Of a DNA stretch of 64,000 nt, positions 40,113-50,014 are shown piece after piece. The first letter of the stretch is position 1; each line of letters starts with the position of its first letter. Source of the stretch: Bacillota bacterium (GTDB lineage Bacteria; Bacillota; UBA4882; UBA8346); assembly GCA_023401925.1 (NCBI GenBank), contig JAEXDA010000073.1, positions 62,001 through 126,000 of the forward strand, in the 5' to 3' direction. Made by a program: the position numbers and the translations under genes. Under the pieces are notes generated by a model. That model was given only the letters and a program-made list of their open reading frames with translations, was not told where the DNA came from and made no database searches.

Positions 40113-41021
40113 TTATTCTTGGGGAGTGGGTGAGTCGCTTTCCGGCTGACGGACTATTTTTCGAAACTCGGTCGGTGTATAGTTGCGGTATTTCTTAAAA
40201 GTTTTAATAAAATAGCTGAGGCTATTAAAACCGTTATCAAGAGCGATTTCCAGAATTTTTTTATCGCTATGCATTAAAATCTGCTCGGCTCTCGAGACCC
40301 GTACAATGTTTACATATTCGATCAAAGTAACACCGACCATTTGTTTAAAGAGATGGCATAAATAATAGTCGCTTACATTAATAAGGGCCGAGATCTCATG
40401 GACTGTGATGGCGCCGGCATAATTTTGCTCGACGTATTCCAATACCCGCTTAATCCGGAGCAGGTTGGCGCTTTCTTCAACGGAGTAGGCTTGGCCGTAA
40501 TTGTCTTTGATTTGATCCATTCGGAGCATGAGCAAAATTAACCGGTAGAGTAAAGATTTAATCGCTAATTCATACCCGAAAGTCTTGGCCGTGAATTCTT
40601 CGATGATCAAGCTGAAGACCGAAGGGGTTTCCTTATTATCAAGATCGGCAATGCATACTTTTTTGGGGAGGGCAATGGCATTTTCAATCAGCGGGGTAAT
40701 GTATTTGAATTGAATAATATCCAGTTCCCCGCTTTTTAAAAAGGATTTGTTAAAAACGACGGATGTAAAGGAAATGGTAGTGGAATCAATAGGCTTAACC
40801 GAATGAAGCTCGCCGCTGTTGACAAAAAATATATCGTGGGGGAACGCCTTGAATATATTGGCGCCGATAGAGACCAACCCTTCGCCGGATTCTATGTGAA
40901 TGATCTCCATTTCATCATGCCAGTGCAGGTGGAGTGGGCGGTTACGGTTTAACCGATAAAGGGCGAAAGGGAAAAATTTGGTTCCGTGGGAGATAGATTC
41001 CTTAAACTGGGCTGTCCCCAT
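40113..41021 (-). CDS. AraC-family regulator with N-terminal cupin sensor
   Basis: The 302-residue protein has a sugar-sensing cupin (LHLHWHDEMEIIHIESGEG, residues about 29-48) and a C-terminal double HTH (about 190-290: ITVHEISALINVSDYYLCHLF, then ILEIALDNGFNSLSYFIKTFK). The ATG at the complement of 41019-41021 has GAAAGGA upstream, so the longer frame to 41069 is not used. It is divergent from the ABC sugar-importer operon starting at 41353 and is its probable activator. Confidence 0.9.
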   Translation of the reverse strand: MGTAQFKESISHGTKFFPFALYRLNRNRPLHLHWHDEMEIIHIESGEGLVSIGANIFKAFPHDIFFVNSGELHSVKPIDSTTISFTSVVFNKSFLKSGELDIIQFKYITPLIENAIALPKKVCIADLDNKETPSVFSLIIEEFTAKTFGYELAIKSLLYRLILLMLRMDQIKDNYGQAYSVEESANLLRIKRVLEYVEQNYAGAITVHEISALINVSDYYLCHLFKQMVGVTLIEYVNIVRVSRAEQILMHSDKKILEIALDNGFNSLSYFIKTFKKYRNYTPTEFRKIVRQPESDSPTPQE

Positions 41022-41352
41022 ATTGGATCCTTTCAAGTCGAAGAGGACACGGTAGATGAAAACCTTCAATCTACCCTGCCGGCTTCGACTTTTTTTATTA
41101 CCATTTTTTAAATATTAAAATTTTATTCAAACGGTTCGATAACAAAATAGTACAACTAAAAAGCAACATTAATCAAGAGAAAAAATTTTTTATATATTAA
41201 AATGGCCTTAACAATATAAAAAAATTGGGTATCAAAAATTACACAGCTTCATGAGTTGATCAAAATTGCTAAAAAAGGGAGGAGATAACTAAAGACACAA
41301 AAACTATTTTTTAGGATAAATGAGGAAATATAATTTTGAGGGAGGAAAGATA
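41022..41352. other. Divergent control region between the AraC gene and the first ABC importer
   Basis: 330 very AT-rich bases with no gene. AraC binding sites are expected here, but I could not define a clear direct repeat or a consensus promoter. Confidence 0.4.
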
Positions 41353-42576
41353 ATGAAAAAGTTCTCGAAATTGGTTTTATTGATCAGCATTGGGATATTG
41401 CTGGTTTCCATCATCATCGGCTCCACATACGCAGCCGAAGAAAAAAAGGGGCTAAAATTTTGGACTTATTGGGAAAAATCCCCCCGGAATATGGCTCTAT
41501 ATGATGTGATCAGCGCTTTCAATCAATCCCAAAAAGATATCTATGTGGAGATGCAATATATACCTTATCAGGACATGCGGAAACAGATGACCATCGCAGT
41601 AGCGGGAGATAATCTGCCGGATATCGTGCAGATCGACAATCCGGATCATGCGGCTTTTTCGGCTATGGGTGTTTTTTCGGATGTTACCAAGGCTGTAAAG
41701 AAGGATTTAAGTGTCAATAAATATTTTCCGGGCCCTTTAAATGCGGTGAAATACAAAGACCGCTATTATGGGCTTCCGTTAACTTTCAGTCCCCTGGCAC
41801 TCTATTACAATGTCGATATGTTTAAGGCTGCAGGCTTGGCCGGACCACCTAGTGATTGGAACCAATGGCGGGCGTATGCTAAAAAATTGACAGGCAACGG
41901 CACCTTTGGTGTGGCCTTGTGCGGTTCAAAAGATGAACAGTCTACCTTTCAATTTTTACCCTATCTCTGGATGGCAGGTGGAGATATTGATAAAATGAGC
42001 TCTTCCCAGGCGTTAAGAGCGTTAAACTTATATGTAAATTTCTTAAAAGACGGTTCCATGAGTACGGAGATTACCAACTGGCAGCAACGGGATTGCTCGG
42101 CACAGTTCATTGGCGAGAAAGCAGCCATGTACGTAGATGGCCCTTGGAGAATGTCGGAAGTGAAGAAAGCCAAATTTAACTGGAGCGTAGCGCCGCTACC
42201 GAAAGGCCCAAAAGGCTTGGCTGATACTATGGCCGGAGAGACCATCGCTGCGATTAAAGGAAAAAATGAAAAGGCCGCTTGGGAAGTACTAAAATGGACC
42301 CAACGCCCTGATCAAATGCTGAAACTGAATATGGAACGCGGTGCATTTCCTCCCCGGGAAGATGTGTTGCAAAATGCGGATTATGTTAAAAACGATAAGA
42401 ACATGATGGTATTCTCGAGCATGCTCAAATATACCAGGCCTAGAGGCCCTAATCCCAAATGGCCTCAAATCTCTGCAGCAATCCAGCAAATGATCCAGGA
42501 AGTGGTTGTCGGAGCAAAACAGCCGGAACAGGCAGCTAAAGACGCTGAAAGAATCATCAATCCTCTTCTGAAGTAA
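41353..42576 (+). CDS. ABC sugar transporter, extracellular solute-binding protein (family 1)
   Basis: The 407-residue protein has a signal peptide (residues 1-28, KLVLLISIGILLVSIIIGSTYA). No lipobox Cys is visible, so it is probably free in the periplasm. The mature part is a typical family-1 sugar-binding protein (LKFWTYWEKSPRN, then DIVQIDNPDHAAFSAMGVFSD, FVGEKAAMYVDGPW-like IGEKAAMYVDGPW). The ATG at 41353 has GGGAGGAAAG upstream. It starts an operon with two permeases and GH31, so an oligosaccharide carrying an alpha-linked sugar is the likely ligand. No ATPase gene is present; a shared MsmK-like ATPase elsewhere is expected. Confidence 0.92.
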   Translation: MKKFSKLVLLISIGILLVSIIIGSTYAAEEKKGLKFWTYWEKSPRNMALYDVISAFNQSQKDIYVEMQYIPYQDMRKQMTIAVAGDNLPDIVQIDNPDHAAFSAMGVFSDVTKAVKKDLSVNKYFPGPLNAVKYKDRYYGLPLTFSPLALYYNVDMFKAAGLAGPPSDWNQWRAYAKKLTGNGTFGVALCGSKDEQSTFQFLPYLWMAGGDIDKMSSSQALRALNLYVNFLKDGSMSTEITNWQQRDCSAQFIGEKAAMYVDGPWRMSEVKKAKFNWSVAPLPKGPKGLADTMAGETIAAIKGKNEKAAWEVLKWTQRPDQMLKLNMERGAFPPREDVLQNADYVKNDKNMMVFSSMLKYTRPRGPNPKWPQISAAIQQMIQEVVVGAKQPEQAAKDAERIINPLLK

Positions 42577-42587
42577 GTTTGGAAACG

Positions 42588-42638
42588 GGTTGGGCGGAAC
42601 ACTGTCGAATGACCAAAATGCTCCACCCAACCTTTTCT
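42588..42638 (+). terminator. Intra-operon hairpin after the solute-binding protein gene
   Basis: GGTTGGG-c-GGA (42588-42598) pairs with TCC-a-CCCAACC (42622-42632), followed by TTTTCTTA. It probably gives partial termination or mRNA protection, so that more binding protein than permease is made. Confidence 0.7.
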
Positions 42639-42690
42639 TATCCGTATTATGAGTATCATCCGGAAATAATTACAGGAGGAAACGGAAACA

Positions 42691-43629
42691 ATGGGGTCAA
42701 ACCTGACTTCTTTAGGACTTCCGACCAAGGCCAACCAAGGGAAATTACAGAATAGAAAATTGGCGGCTTATGGATTTATTTTACCAGCGGTAATTTTTAT
42801 CCTGGCATTCGTTTTATATCCCATCATTTACAATATCTCGATTAGTTTTCATGAAGTCAACGTCTTTACATTAAATGGAGAAAAAGCATTTGCCGGTCTT
42901 GCCAACTATATGGCGATTTTGAAAATGCCTGTGTTTAAAACCGCTTTATTCAATACGTTCTACTTCACCGTGATATGTATCATCTTCCAATTTGGTATCG
43001 GATTTAGCTTAGCGCTCTTTTTTTCCAAACGGTTTCCCGGAAACAGCTATACCCGCGGCTTATTGCTGGTATGCTGGATATTGCCAACGATTGTCACCGG
43101 AATCATTTGGAAGTGGATCCTGGCCGGCGATATGTCGGGAATCTTGAACTACATTTTGTCGCTGATGGGAATGATCGATAAACCGGTATTGTGGCTGACA
43201 ACGATCAAAATGGCCATGTGGTCGGTGATCATGACCAATATTTGGGTGGGCATTCCTTTCAACATGCTTCTTTTGACGACCGGTTTGATTACCTTGCCGG
43301 GGGATGTCTATGAGGCGGCGGCCATTGATGGGGCGTCGCGGATGCAGAAATTTATTCTAATTACGCTTCCGCTGATGAAACCGATTATTATGACGGTTAT
43401 CACTTTGGGTTTTATTAATACCTTTAAACAATTCGATTTAATTTATATTATGACCCAGGGGGGGCCGGTCGATGCTACAGAGTTGCTCTCCACCATGTCG
43501 TACCGGTTGACTTTCAGCAATTTTGATTTTGGACAAGGGGCTGCAACTGCCAATGCGTTATTCGCCATTTTAATGATCATCGGATGTATCTATTTGAAAT
43601 TTACAAGCAAGGGTGAGGGAATGTCATGA
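42691..43629 (+). CDS. ABC sugar transporter permease (MalF/UgpA type)
   Basis: The 312-residue membrane protein has six helices and the EAA loop EAAAIDGASRMQKFILITLPLM (around residue 210) that docks the ATPase. The N-terminus has AAYGFILPAVIFILAFVLYP. It works with the adjacent permease and the binding protein upstream. The stop overlaps the start of the next gene by four bases (ATGA). GGAGGAAAC precedes the ATG. Confidence 0.93.
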   Translation: MGSNLTSLGLPTKANQGKLQNRKLAAYGFILPAVIFILAFVLYPIIYNISISFHEVNVFTLNGEKAFAGLANYMAILKMPVFKTALFNTFYFTVICIIFQFGIGFSLALFFSKRFPGNSYTRGLLLVCWILPTIVTGIIWKWILAGDMSGILNYILSLMGMIDKPVLWLTTIKMAMWSVIMTNIWVGIPFNMLLLTTGLITLPGDVYEAAAIDGASRMQKFILITLPLMKPIIMTVITLGFINTFKQFDLIYIMTQGGPVDATELLSTMSYRLTFSNFDFGQGAATANALFAILMIIGCIYLKFTSKGEGMS

Positions 43630-44456
43630 TCAAAAAGATGTATCTTAAAACGACAGTTGCAATACTGATTGCGGTTATTCTATTATTTCCGATCTATTGG
43701 ATGGCTGTGACATCGCTTAAAACGGACACCGAAATCTATTCGAAAATACCTGCTTTCTTCCCGAAAGTGGTCACTTTTGAGGGTTATATCGATCAATTTA
43801 CCCAACGGGCAGCATCGCCGATGTATATCACTGTATTAAACAGTGTTACAATTGCCGTTTTAACCATGCTCATTTCGACAGCCTTGGCGGTCTGTACCGC
43901 ATATGGTTTAGCCAGGTTCAAGCTGAAGGTGAATAAGTATATTATGTTGATATTTTTAGTTTCCCAGATGATGCCGGTGGTGCTTTTTTTGACACCGCAG
44001 TTTGTAATCTTTAAGAGTATGAAACTTCTGGATAATCTGTTAGCACCGGTGATATCGACTTGTGTCCACGCCGTGCCATTCGGGGTGTTGACTTTGCGTC
44101 CGTATTTCTTTTCGATTCCCCTGGAGCTTGAGGATTCGGCTTTAATCGATGGGTGTAATATGTTTACCTCTTTTACCCGGGTCATGTTGCCCATTGCCTA
44201 TCCTGGAGTCTTCGTGATCGCGGCATTCTCATTCCTCTGGGGATGGGGAAACCTGATGGCTCCGTTAACCTTTATTCGCAGTGAAAACCTGTTGCCCTTG
44301 ACAATTAATTTATACAAAGCCATTGGCCAGTATGGCATTAAATGGAACGGTTTGATGGCTTATGCGGTGATTATGACCGCTCCGGTATTGTTGATATTCT
44401 TAATCATTCAAAAACATTTGGTTTCAGGCTTGACTGCCGGGGCAGTGAAAGGTTGA
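43626..44456 (+). CDS. ABC sugar transporter permease (MalG/UgpE type)
   Basis: The 276-residue membrane protein has six helices with the EAA-like loop LEDSALIDGCNMFTSFTRVML (around residue 180) and the C-terminal QKHLVSGLTAGAVKG characteristic of MalG-type subunits. It is translationally coupled to the preceding permease and followed by the GH31 gene in the same direction. Confidence 0.93.
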   Translation: MIKKMYLKTTVAILIAVILLFPIYWMAVTSLKTDTEIYSKIPAFFPKVVTFEGYIDQFTQRAASPMYITVLNSVTIAVLTMLISTALAVCTAYGLARFKLKVNKYIMLIFLVSQMMPVVLFLTPQFVIFKSMKLLDNLLAPVISTCVHAVPFGVLTLRPYFFSIPLELEDSALIDGCNMFTSFTRVMLPIAYPGVFVIAAFSFLWGWGNLMAPLTFIRSENLLPLTINLYKAIGQYGIKWNGLMAYAVIMTAPVLLIFLIIQKHLVSGLTAGAVKG

Positions 44457-44522
44457 GTCACCGGCGGGCGGGTTATTACAATCATTTGGAGACGATGCAC
44501 AGACATTACAAGGAGGAATCCC

Positions 44523-46514
44523 ATGAATTTTTTTACGATAGAAAAAACAAAAATCATTTGGGAATACGAAGGGGAAATCTTATGGTTGGAGCCCTTTGGC
44601 GAAAATTGTATCCGGTTCCGCTCAACTAAAAGTGGTAAAATGTTTGAAAACGATTGGACGCTACTGCCCCAGGAAGAAAGCCCGGCGGAGATCAAAGTCA
44701 GTGAAGATAAAGCGGTATTGGTGAACGGTAAAATCCAGGCTGAAGTGCTTGCCGATGGAACGGTGAATTATTACCGGCGCGATGGCAAACCCCTCTTGCA
44801 GGAAGACTGGGTGGATCGTCGGGTTCATACCGCAATTATCCATCCGGGACGGAGCTATAAAGCGGTTAGCAGTGAAACTTTTGAGGTCAGCCTTTATTTT
44901 AAAGCCGACCCGGAAGAACACTTTTACGGAATGGGACAATATGCCAATGATTGCCTTGATTTAAAAGGCTGCACCATTGATCTCAGCCAGAAAAACACTC
45001 AATGTTCCATACCTTTTCTCATATCGACCAAAGGTTATGGATTTCTCTGGAATAATCCCGCCATCGGCCGGGCTGAGCTGGTTAAAAACCACACGATGTG
45101 GCAGGCTTTCGCTACGAAAGTAATCGATTATCTCGTTTTCGCCGGAGATACCCCGGATGAGATCGTCAGGAAATATAGCGACTTTTCGGGTAAAACGCCG
45201 ATGCTGCCCGAATTCGCCGCCGGTTTCTGGCAAAGCAAGCTCCGTTACTGGAATCAGGAAGAATTGCTCTCCGTGGCCCGGGAATACAAGAAACGGGGCC
45301 TGCCGTTGTCTGTGATTGTAATCGATTATTTTCATTGGACACAACAGGGCGACTGGAAATTTGACAAGGAATATTGGCCCGACCCCAAGGCCATGGTGGA
45401 TGAACTTAAGGCGTTAGGGATTCGTGTAATGGTATCGATCTGGCCGACCGTCGACCCCCAGAGTGAAAATTACCGTGAAATGCGGGAGAAAGGATATTTA
45501 GTCCGGGCCGAACGCGGAGTGCAAGTACTTTTCATGCATGCCACCGGGCCGGAGACTTTTTATGACGCGACCCATCCGGACGCTCAAAAGTACGTCTGGA
45601 ATAAAGTCAAGCAGCATTATTACGATTACGGCATTAAAACGTTTTGGTTGGATGAGGCTGAACCGGAATTCCGGCATTATGATTATGAAAATGTGCGCTA
45701 CCGGATGGGAAACGGACTGGAAGTAAGTAATATTTATCCCTATATGTATGCCAAAACATTTTATGATGGCCTGAGGGATTCCGGAGAGACGGAAATCGTT
45801 AACCTGGTCCGTTGCGCCTGGATAGGAAGCCAACGTTACGGTGCTGTGCTTTGGTCCGGAGATATCGGATCGACGTTTGATTCATTAAGACGGCAGGTTA
45901 AGGCTGGTTTAAACGTATCTTTATGTGGCATCCCCTGGTGGACTACGGATATTGGCGGATTTTTCGACGGGTATACCGATGACCCCAAATTCCATGAATT
46001 AATCATCCGTTGGTTCCAATTCGGGGTATTTTGTCCAATATTCAGGCTTCACGGCTACCGGTTGCCTGATACCAGACCCAACGGCCTCTTTAAAACCGGG
46101 GCCGCCAATGAAGTGTGGAGTTTTGGTGAGGAAGCGTTTGGGATTATCCGTGAGCTGATGTTGATGCGGGAGAGAATAAAACCTTACATCATGATCCAGA
46201 TGAAGAAGGCCCATTTAGAAGGCGTTCCCCTCATGCGGCCGTTGTTCTACGATTTTCCCGAAGACCAGACGGCTTACCGGATTGAGGATCAATACATGTT
46301 TGGCCCGGAATTGTTGATTGCTCCGATACTTCACCAGGGCGAGCGTGCAAGAAAAGTATATTTACCGGCAGGGGCGGAATGGACCGATGCTAAAACCGGC
46401 CAGACTTTTAGCGGAGGATGCGATGTCGACTGTCAGGCCCCGCTAGGCGTAGTTCCGGTTTTTTGTCGGGAGGGCAGCAATCTTCCGAAGGTATTGTTTC
46501 CCGATGCCAAATGA
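44523..46514 (+). CDS. Glycoside hydrolase family 31 (alpha-xylosidase/alpha-glucosidase-like)
   Basis: The 663-residue cytoplasmic enzyme has no signal peptide. An N-terminal beta-sandwich (residues about 1-225) is followed by a TIM barrel with nucleophile Asp in KTFWLDEAEPEF (about residue 377) and acid/base Asp in LWSGDIGSTFDSLRRQ (about 446). Nearby, IPWWTTDIGGFF and FQFGVFCPIFRLHG are also typical. It removes a terminal alpha-linked residue from imported oligosaccharide, probably xylose or glucose; the active-site loops cannot settle which. It follows the ABC importer, with AAGGAGG before the ATG. Confidence 0.9.
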   Translation: MNFFTIEKTKIIWEYEGEILWLEPFGENCIRFRSTKSGKMFENDWTLLPQEESPAEIKVSEDKAVLVNGKIQAEVLADGTVNYYRRDGKPLLQEDWVDRRVHTAIIHPGRSYKAVSSETFEVSLYFKADPEEHFYGMGQYANDCLDLKGCTIDLSQKNTQCSIPFLISTKGYGFLWNNPAIGRAELVKNHTMWQAFATKVIDYLVFAGDTPDEIVRKYSDFSGKTPMLPEFAAGFWQSKLRYWNQEELLSVAREYKKRGLPLSVIVIDYFHWTQQGDWKFDKEYWPDPKAMVDELKALGIRVMVSIWPTVDPQSENYREMREKGYLVRAERGVQVLFMHATGPETFYDATHPDAQKYVWNKVKQHYYDYGIKTFWLDEAEPEFRHYDYENVRYRMGNGLEVSNIYPYMYAKTFYDGLRDSGETEIVNLVRCAWIGSQRYGAVLWSGDIGSTFDSLRRQVKAGLNVSLCGIPWWTTDIGGFFDGYTDDPKFHELIIRWFQFGVFCPIFRLHGYRLPDTRPNGLFKTGAANEVWSFGEEAFGIIRELMLMRERIKPYIMIQMKKAHLEGVPLMRPLFYDFPEDQTAYRIEDQYMFGPELLIAPILHQGERARKVYLPAGAEWTDAKTGQTFSGGCDVDCQAPLGVVPVFCREGSNLPKVLFPDAK

Positions 46515-46580
46515 CAACAACGGATTAACTGTTGTTCAAATCAATGATCCGTTTAAAATGGAAGCGAAAGGGTGAGACGC

Positions 46581-47603
46581 TTGACGATAAAGAAATTGGA
46601 TAAACCAATTATCGGCATTTTGCTGGGGGATGCGTCAGGAATCGGACCGGAGATCATAGCAAAGGCGGCCGCCAAGGGAATCCTTAGCGCCCATTGTTAC
46701 CCTCTGATCATCGGTGATCAAAGAGTGTTGGGTCAAGGGATGGCTGCATCCGGCGTTCATTTTGATTATCACGCCATAGATGATATCAAAGATATGGGCT
46801 GGGATAAGGGTATTCCGGTCCTGGATCAGAAAAATCAGGATCCGGCTGAAATAATCATTGGGAAGGTCAACCCTTATTGCGGTAAGGCAGTGGGAGAGAT
46901 GGTCGAAATCGCAATAGGCCTTTATCAGGCAGGAAAAATCGATGGAATTTGCTATGCCCCCTTTAATAAGGCCGCGATGCGCACAGGGGGTTATGATTAT
47001 GAAAGCGAACATGATCTTTTTGTTCATTGCTTCCATTGGACCGGGTTCTCAGGGGAGTTAAATGTCGTCAATCAATTGTGGACTTCCCGGGTAACCAGCC
47101 ATATTCCCATCAACGAAGTAAGCAGTCACCTGAGCGCGAAAGGAATCCTCGTTGCGATTCAGCTATTAAATCAGACCATCAAACGCTCCGGGAAATCCCA
47201 TCCCCGGATCGCCTTAGCCGCCCTCAATCCTCATGGTGGGGAAAATGGTTTATGCGGACGGGAAGAGATTGAAATGATTCTTCCGGCTGCCGAGGAGGCG
47301 CGGCGATTGGGAGTAGGCATGGTGGGGGTTTATCCTGCGGATACCATATTTATCAAAGCTTTTAAAGGAGAATATGACGGGGTAGTCACCATGTTCCATG
47401 ATCAGGGGCAAATTGCTTTAAAATTGATGGAATTTGACCAGGCCGTTACGGTGGCCGGGGGATTGCCGGTGCCTATCACTACGCCGGCCCATGGGACGGC
47501 ATTTGACATTGCCGGCAAGGGCCTGGCCAGGATCAGTTCCTTTGGGGCCGCCTTAGAATTGGTGTGCAAGATGGCCAAGTATGATAAAGGATTGGTGAGG
47601 TAA
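46581..47603 (+). CDS. PdxA-family NAD-dependent dehydrogenase (4-phospho-sugar-acid type)
   Basis: The 340-residue enzyme resembles 4-hydroxythreonine-4-phosphate dehydrogenase: GILLGDASGIGPEIIAKAA at the start, the metal-binding His in VTSHIPINEV and TMFHDQGQIALKL, then TTPAHGTAFDIAGKG. In catabolic clusters such PdxA2 proteins oxidise and decarboxylate phosphorylated four-carbon acids to dihydroxyacetone phosphate. Here it heads the catabolic operon and is one of two PdxA homologues. The start is TTG 46581 (AAAGGGTG eight bases before) or GTG 46572. It lies three bases from the next gene. Confidence 0.85.
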   Translation: MTIKKLDKPIIGILLGDASGIGPEIIAKAAAKGILSAHCYPLIIGDQRVLGQGMAASGVHFDYHAIDDIKDMGWDKGIPVLDQKNQDPAEIIIGKVNPYCGKAVGEMVEIAIGLYQAGKIDGICYAPFNKAAMRTGGYDYESEHDLFVHCFHWTGFSGELNVVNQLWTSRVTSHIPINEVSSHLSAKGILVAIQLLNQTIKRSGKSHPRIALAALNPHGGENGLCGREEIEMILPAAEEARRLGVGMVGVYPADTIFIKAFKGEYDGVVTMFHDQGQIALKLMEFDQAVTVAGGLPVPITTPAHGTAFDIAGKGLARISSFGAALELVCKMAKYDKGLVR

Positions 47604-47606
47604 AAC

Positions 47607-48482
47607 ATGACCAAAGTAAAAGCGGCAGTCATCGGACCGGGCAATATTGGCACTGATTTGATGGTTAAGATCAGGCGGAGCTGTTTTTTAGAAATGGCGC
47701 TGATGGCCGGGATTGTCGAATCTCCGGGAATACAAAGAGCAAAAGACCTGGGGATTAAGACTGCGATTAACGGCGTGGAAGCTGTTTTGGCAGATGATGA
47801 GATTCAAATCGTATTTGATGCCACAGGAGCCAAGCCCCACCAAATGCATGCCCCCTTGCTAAAGAAAGCGGGCAAGATCGCTATCGATCTCACCCCGGCG
47901 GCTGTCGGCCCTTATGTAGTGCCCAGTGTCAACTTAGAGCTTGTTCAGGAAGAACCCAATCTAAACATGGTCACCTGTGGCGGACAGGCAACGGTACCGA
48001 TTGTTTATGCCATGAATCAAGCAGTTAAGGTCAAATATGCGGAGATCGTTTCCTGTATTGCCAGCAAAAGCGCGGGACCGGGGACCCGGCAAAACATTGA
48101 TGAGTTTACCGAAACTACCTCCAAAGCATTGACTTTGGTGGGTGGAGCAGAGCGGAGTAAGGCGATTATCATTCTGAATCCGGCCGAGCCGCCGCTGCTG
48201 ATGTCCAATACAATTTACGCCGAAGTAGAGGACCCGAATGAAGCAAAGATTAATGAGGCCGTAGCGGCAATGGTCGGGCAGATTCAACAGTATGTCCCCG
48301 GTTACCGCCTGCGCGTTCCTCCGATCCTCGACGGTAACCGGGTAACCGTGATTGTGGAAGTAAAAGGGGCTGGCGATTTTTTACCTGAGTACTCCGGTAA
48401 TCTGGATATCATTAATGCAGCAGCTATCGCTGTGGCGGAGAAACTTGCCGTAAAAGTCTTGCGCAAGGAGGTGAAGGTATGA
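47607..48482 (+). CDS. mhpF: Acetaldehyde dehydrogenase (acylating), MhpF/DmpF type
   Basis: The 291-residue enzyme converts acetaldehyde, NAD+ and CoA to acetyl-CoA. It has the N-terminal Rossmann motif VIGPGNIGTDL, the catalytic Cys124 in MVTCGGQATVP, and SKSAGPGTRQNIDEFTETT. In all characterised systems it forms a complex with the aldolase encoded next and receives acetaldehyde through a tunnel. The stop overlaps the aldolase start by four bases. Finding it among sugar-acid genes instead of aromatic meta-cleavage genes is unusual. Confidence 0.93.
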   Translation: MTKVKAAVIGPGNIGTDLMVKIRRSCFLEMALMAGIVESPGIQRAKDLGIKTAINGVEAVLADDEIQIVFDATGAKPHQMHAPLLKKAGKIAIDLTPAAVGPYVVPSVNLELVQEEPNLNMVTCGGQATVPIVYAMNQAVKVKYAEIVSCIASKSAGPGTRQNIDEFTETTSKALTLVGGAERSKAIIILNPAEPPLLMSNTIYAEVEDPNEAKINEAVAAMVGQIQQYVPGYRLRVPPILDGNRVTVIVEVKGAGDFLPEYSGNLDIINAAAIAVAEKLAVKVLRKEVKV

Positions 48483-49510
48483 AGGATTTGCAAAGGATCC
48501 ATCTAATCGATTCGACGTTGCGTGATGGCAGCCACGCAATGAGTCATCAATATACAGTGGGGCAAATGGTAAAGATAGCTGTTGGTCTTGACCAGGCGGG
48601 AATCGAATACATTGAAGTCTCCCATGGCGATGGTTTGGCGGGATCCTCACTCAATTACGGAAGATCGCTTACCGTGGAACCCGAAATGCTTAAAGCCGTC
48701 AGTGAAGTGCTACAGCGAGCCAGCTTAACGGTTTTATTGATCCCAGGAATCGGAACTCAGGAAGATTTGAAGATGGCCGTGGCGAGCGGTGCCAGGGCCG
48801 TCCGGGTAGCCACCCATGTAACCGAAGCCAATGTTGCCGAGCAACATATCGGCATGGCTAAAGACATGGGGCTGAAAGTCTTCGGGTTTCTAATGATGTC
48901 GCATATGGTTGATCCGTTTAAAATTACCGAACAAGCCCGGTTATTTGAGAGTTACGGAGCAGATGGGGTTTATATCGCTGATTCAGCTGGCGCCATGTTG
49001 ACTGATGATGTTAAGGCCAAAATTGGGGCTGTAGTGGAGGCGATCCGGATTCCGGTCGGTTTTCATGCGCATAATAATTTAACCTTGGCAACAGCAAATT
49101 CCCTTGCGGCCATTGAGGCCGGCGCTACATATATCGATGGCACTTGCCGCGGTATCGGAGCTGGGGCGGGCAATACCCAGATAGAAGCACTAACGGGGGT
49201 TTTGGAAAAAAAGGGTTATCAGACCGATGTGGATCTATATAGGATTATGGATGTGGCGGAGCAGGTAGTAGAGCCGATCATGCACCGCCCGCAGGTGGTG
49301 AGCAATGACGCCTTCATGCTGGGTTACGCCGGAGTATATAGCAGTTTTTTGCTTCACGTTCAACGGGCTGCTCAGAAATTTTCCCTGGATCCCAGGGATA
49401 TTCTGGTGGAGATTGGTCGTAGGAAAATGGTTGGCGGACAGGAAGATATGATTATCGATGTCGCCTACCATCTGGCTCATGAAAGCAATCCTCAACCTAT
49501 GGGGATATGA
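48479..49510 (+). CDS. mhpE: 4-hydroxy-2-oxovalerate aldolase, MhpE/DmpG type
   Basis: The 343-residue Mn-dependent class II pyruvate aldolase splits 4-hydroxy-2-oxovalerate into pyruvate and acetaldehyde. The HMGL-like barrel has the catalytic Arg15-Asp16 in IDSTLRDGSHA and the metal ligands in GFHAHNNLTLA. The C-terminal DmpG communication domain (about 265-340, VSNDAFMLGYAGVYSSFLLHV) contacts the dehydrogenase. GGAGG lies just upstream in the overlapping mhpF gene. Together with MhpF it channels a five-carbon keto acid to acetyl-CoA and pyruvate. Confidence 0.94.
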   Translation: MKDLQRIHLIDSTLRDGSHAMSHQYTVGQMVKIAVGLDQAGIEYIEVSHGDGLAGSSLNYGRSLTVEPEMLKAVSEVLQRASLTVLLIPGIGTQEDLKMAVASGARAVRVATHVTEANVAEQHIGMAKDMGLKVFGFLMMSHMVDPFKITEQARLFESYGADGVYIADSAGAMLTDDVKAKIGAVVEAIRIPVGFHAHNNLTLATANSLAAIEAGATYIDGTCRGIGAGAGNTQIEALTGVLEKKGYQTDVDLYRIMDVAEQVVEPIMHRPQVVSNDAFMLGYAGVYSSFLLHVQRAAQKFSLDPRDILVEIGRRKMVGGQEDMIIDVAYHLAHESNPQPMGI

Positions 49511-49540
49511 AATCATGATGAGATGAAAGGAAAAATAGAG

Positions 49541-49828
49541 ATGGTCATGAACTGCTTGATGCTGGATCCTAAGGATAGCGTTGCTGTGGTGCTTGATAAT
49601 CTTAAATCAGGAGATATAGCGGCGATCCGGGAACCCAACCAAAAGATGCAGGAAGTTAAGATTATTCAAGACATCCCCAGGTACCATAAGGTAGCGACTG
49701 CCAATATTCAAGCCGGGGATCTCATTTACAAATATGGCCAAGTGATCGGTAAAGCCAGCCGGGATATTCAAATTGGAGAGCATGTACATAGTCATAATTT
49801 GGTCAGCATCCGCGAGGGGATTGCTTGA
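49541..49828 (+). CDS. UxaA-type dehydratase, small SAF-domain subunit
   Basis: The 95-residue protein is the SAF domain found at the N-terminus of altronate dehydratase (UxaA) and galactarate dehydratase (GarD): DSVAVVLDNLKSGDIAAI, then IPRYHKVATANIQAGDLIYKYG and GEHVHSHNL. The His pair contributes to metal/substrate binding. Here it is a separate subunit working with the protein encoded at 50015. The start is ATG 49541 (AAAGGA nine bases before), with ATG 49547 and 49523 possible. Confidence 0.85.
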   Translation: MVMNCLMLDPKDSVAVVLDNLKSGDIAAIREPNQKMQEVKIIQDIPRYHKVATANIQAGDLIYKYGQVIGKASRDIQIGEHVHSHNLVSIREGIA

Positions 49829-49862
49829 AGAGCCCAGCTAGAAAATACTTTTTGTCTCAACT

Positions 49863-49913
49863 CTGTCTCTCTGTCTCCGTGGCCTAATTGCTTTTTGGCC
49901 ACAGAGACACAGA
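49863..49913. repeat. Long hairpin between the two dehydratase-subunit genes
   Basis: TCTCTGTCTCCGTGGCC (about 49867-49883) is an imperfect inverted copy of GGCCACAGAGACACAGAGA (49897-49915). It resembles common intergenic hairpin repeats. The 185-base gap otherwise holds no gene. It may reduce read-through or stabilise upstream mRNA. Confidence 0.55.
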
Positions 49914-50014
49914 GATAAAACCAATTTTCATTCTTTCACGTGCCCCGGTGCGCCGGGATGGGCGACTAATTCTTAGAATAGCGATGGATGCGTTAATGGA
50001 GGTTGACAAACAAT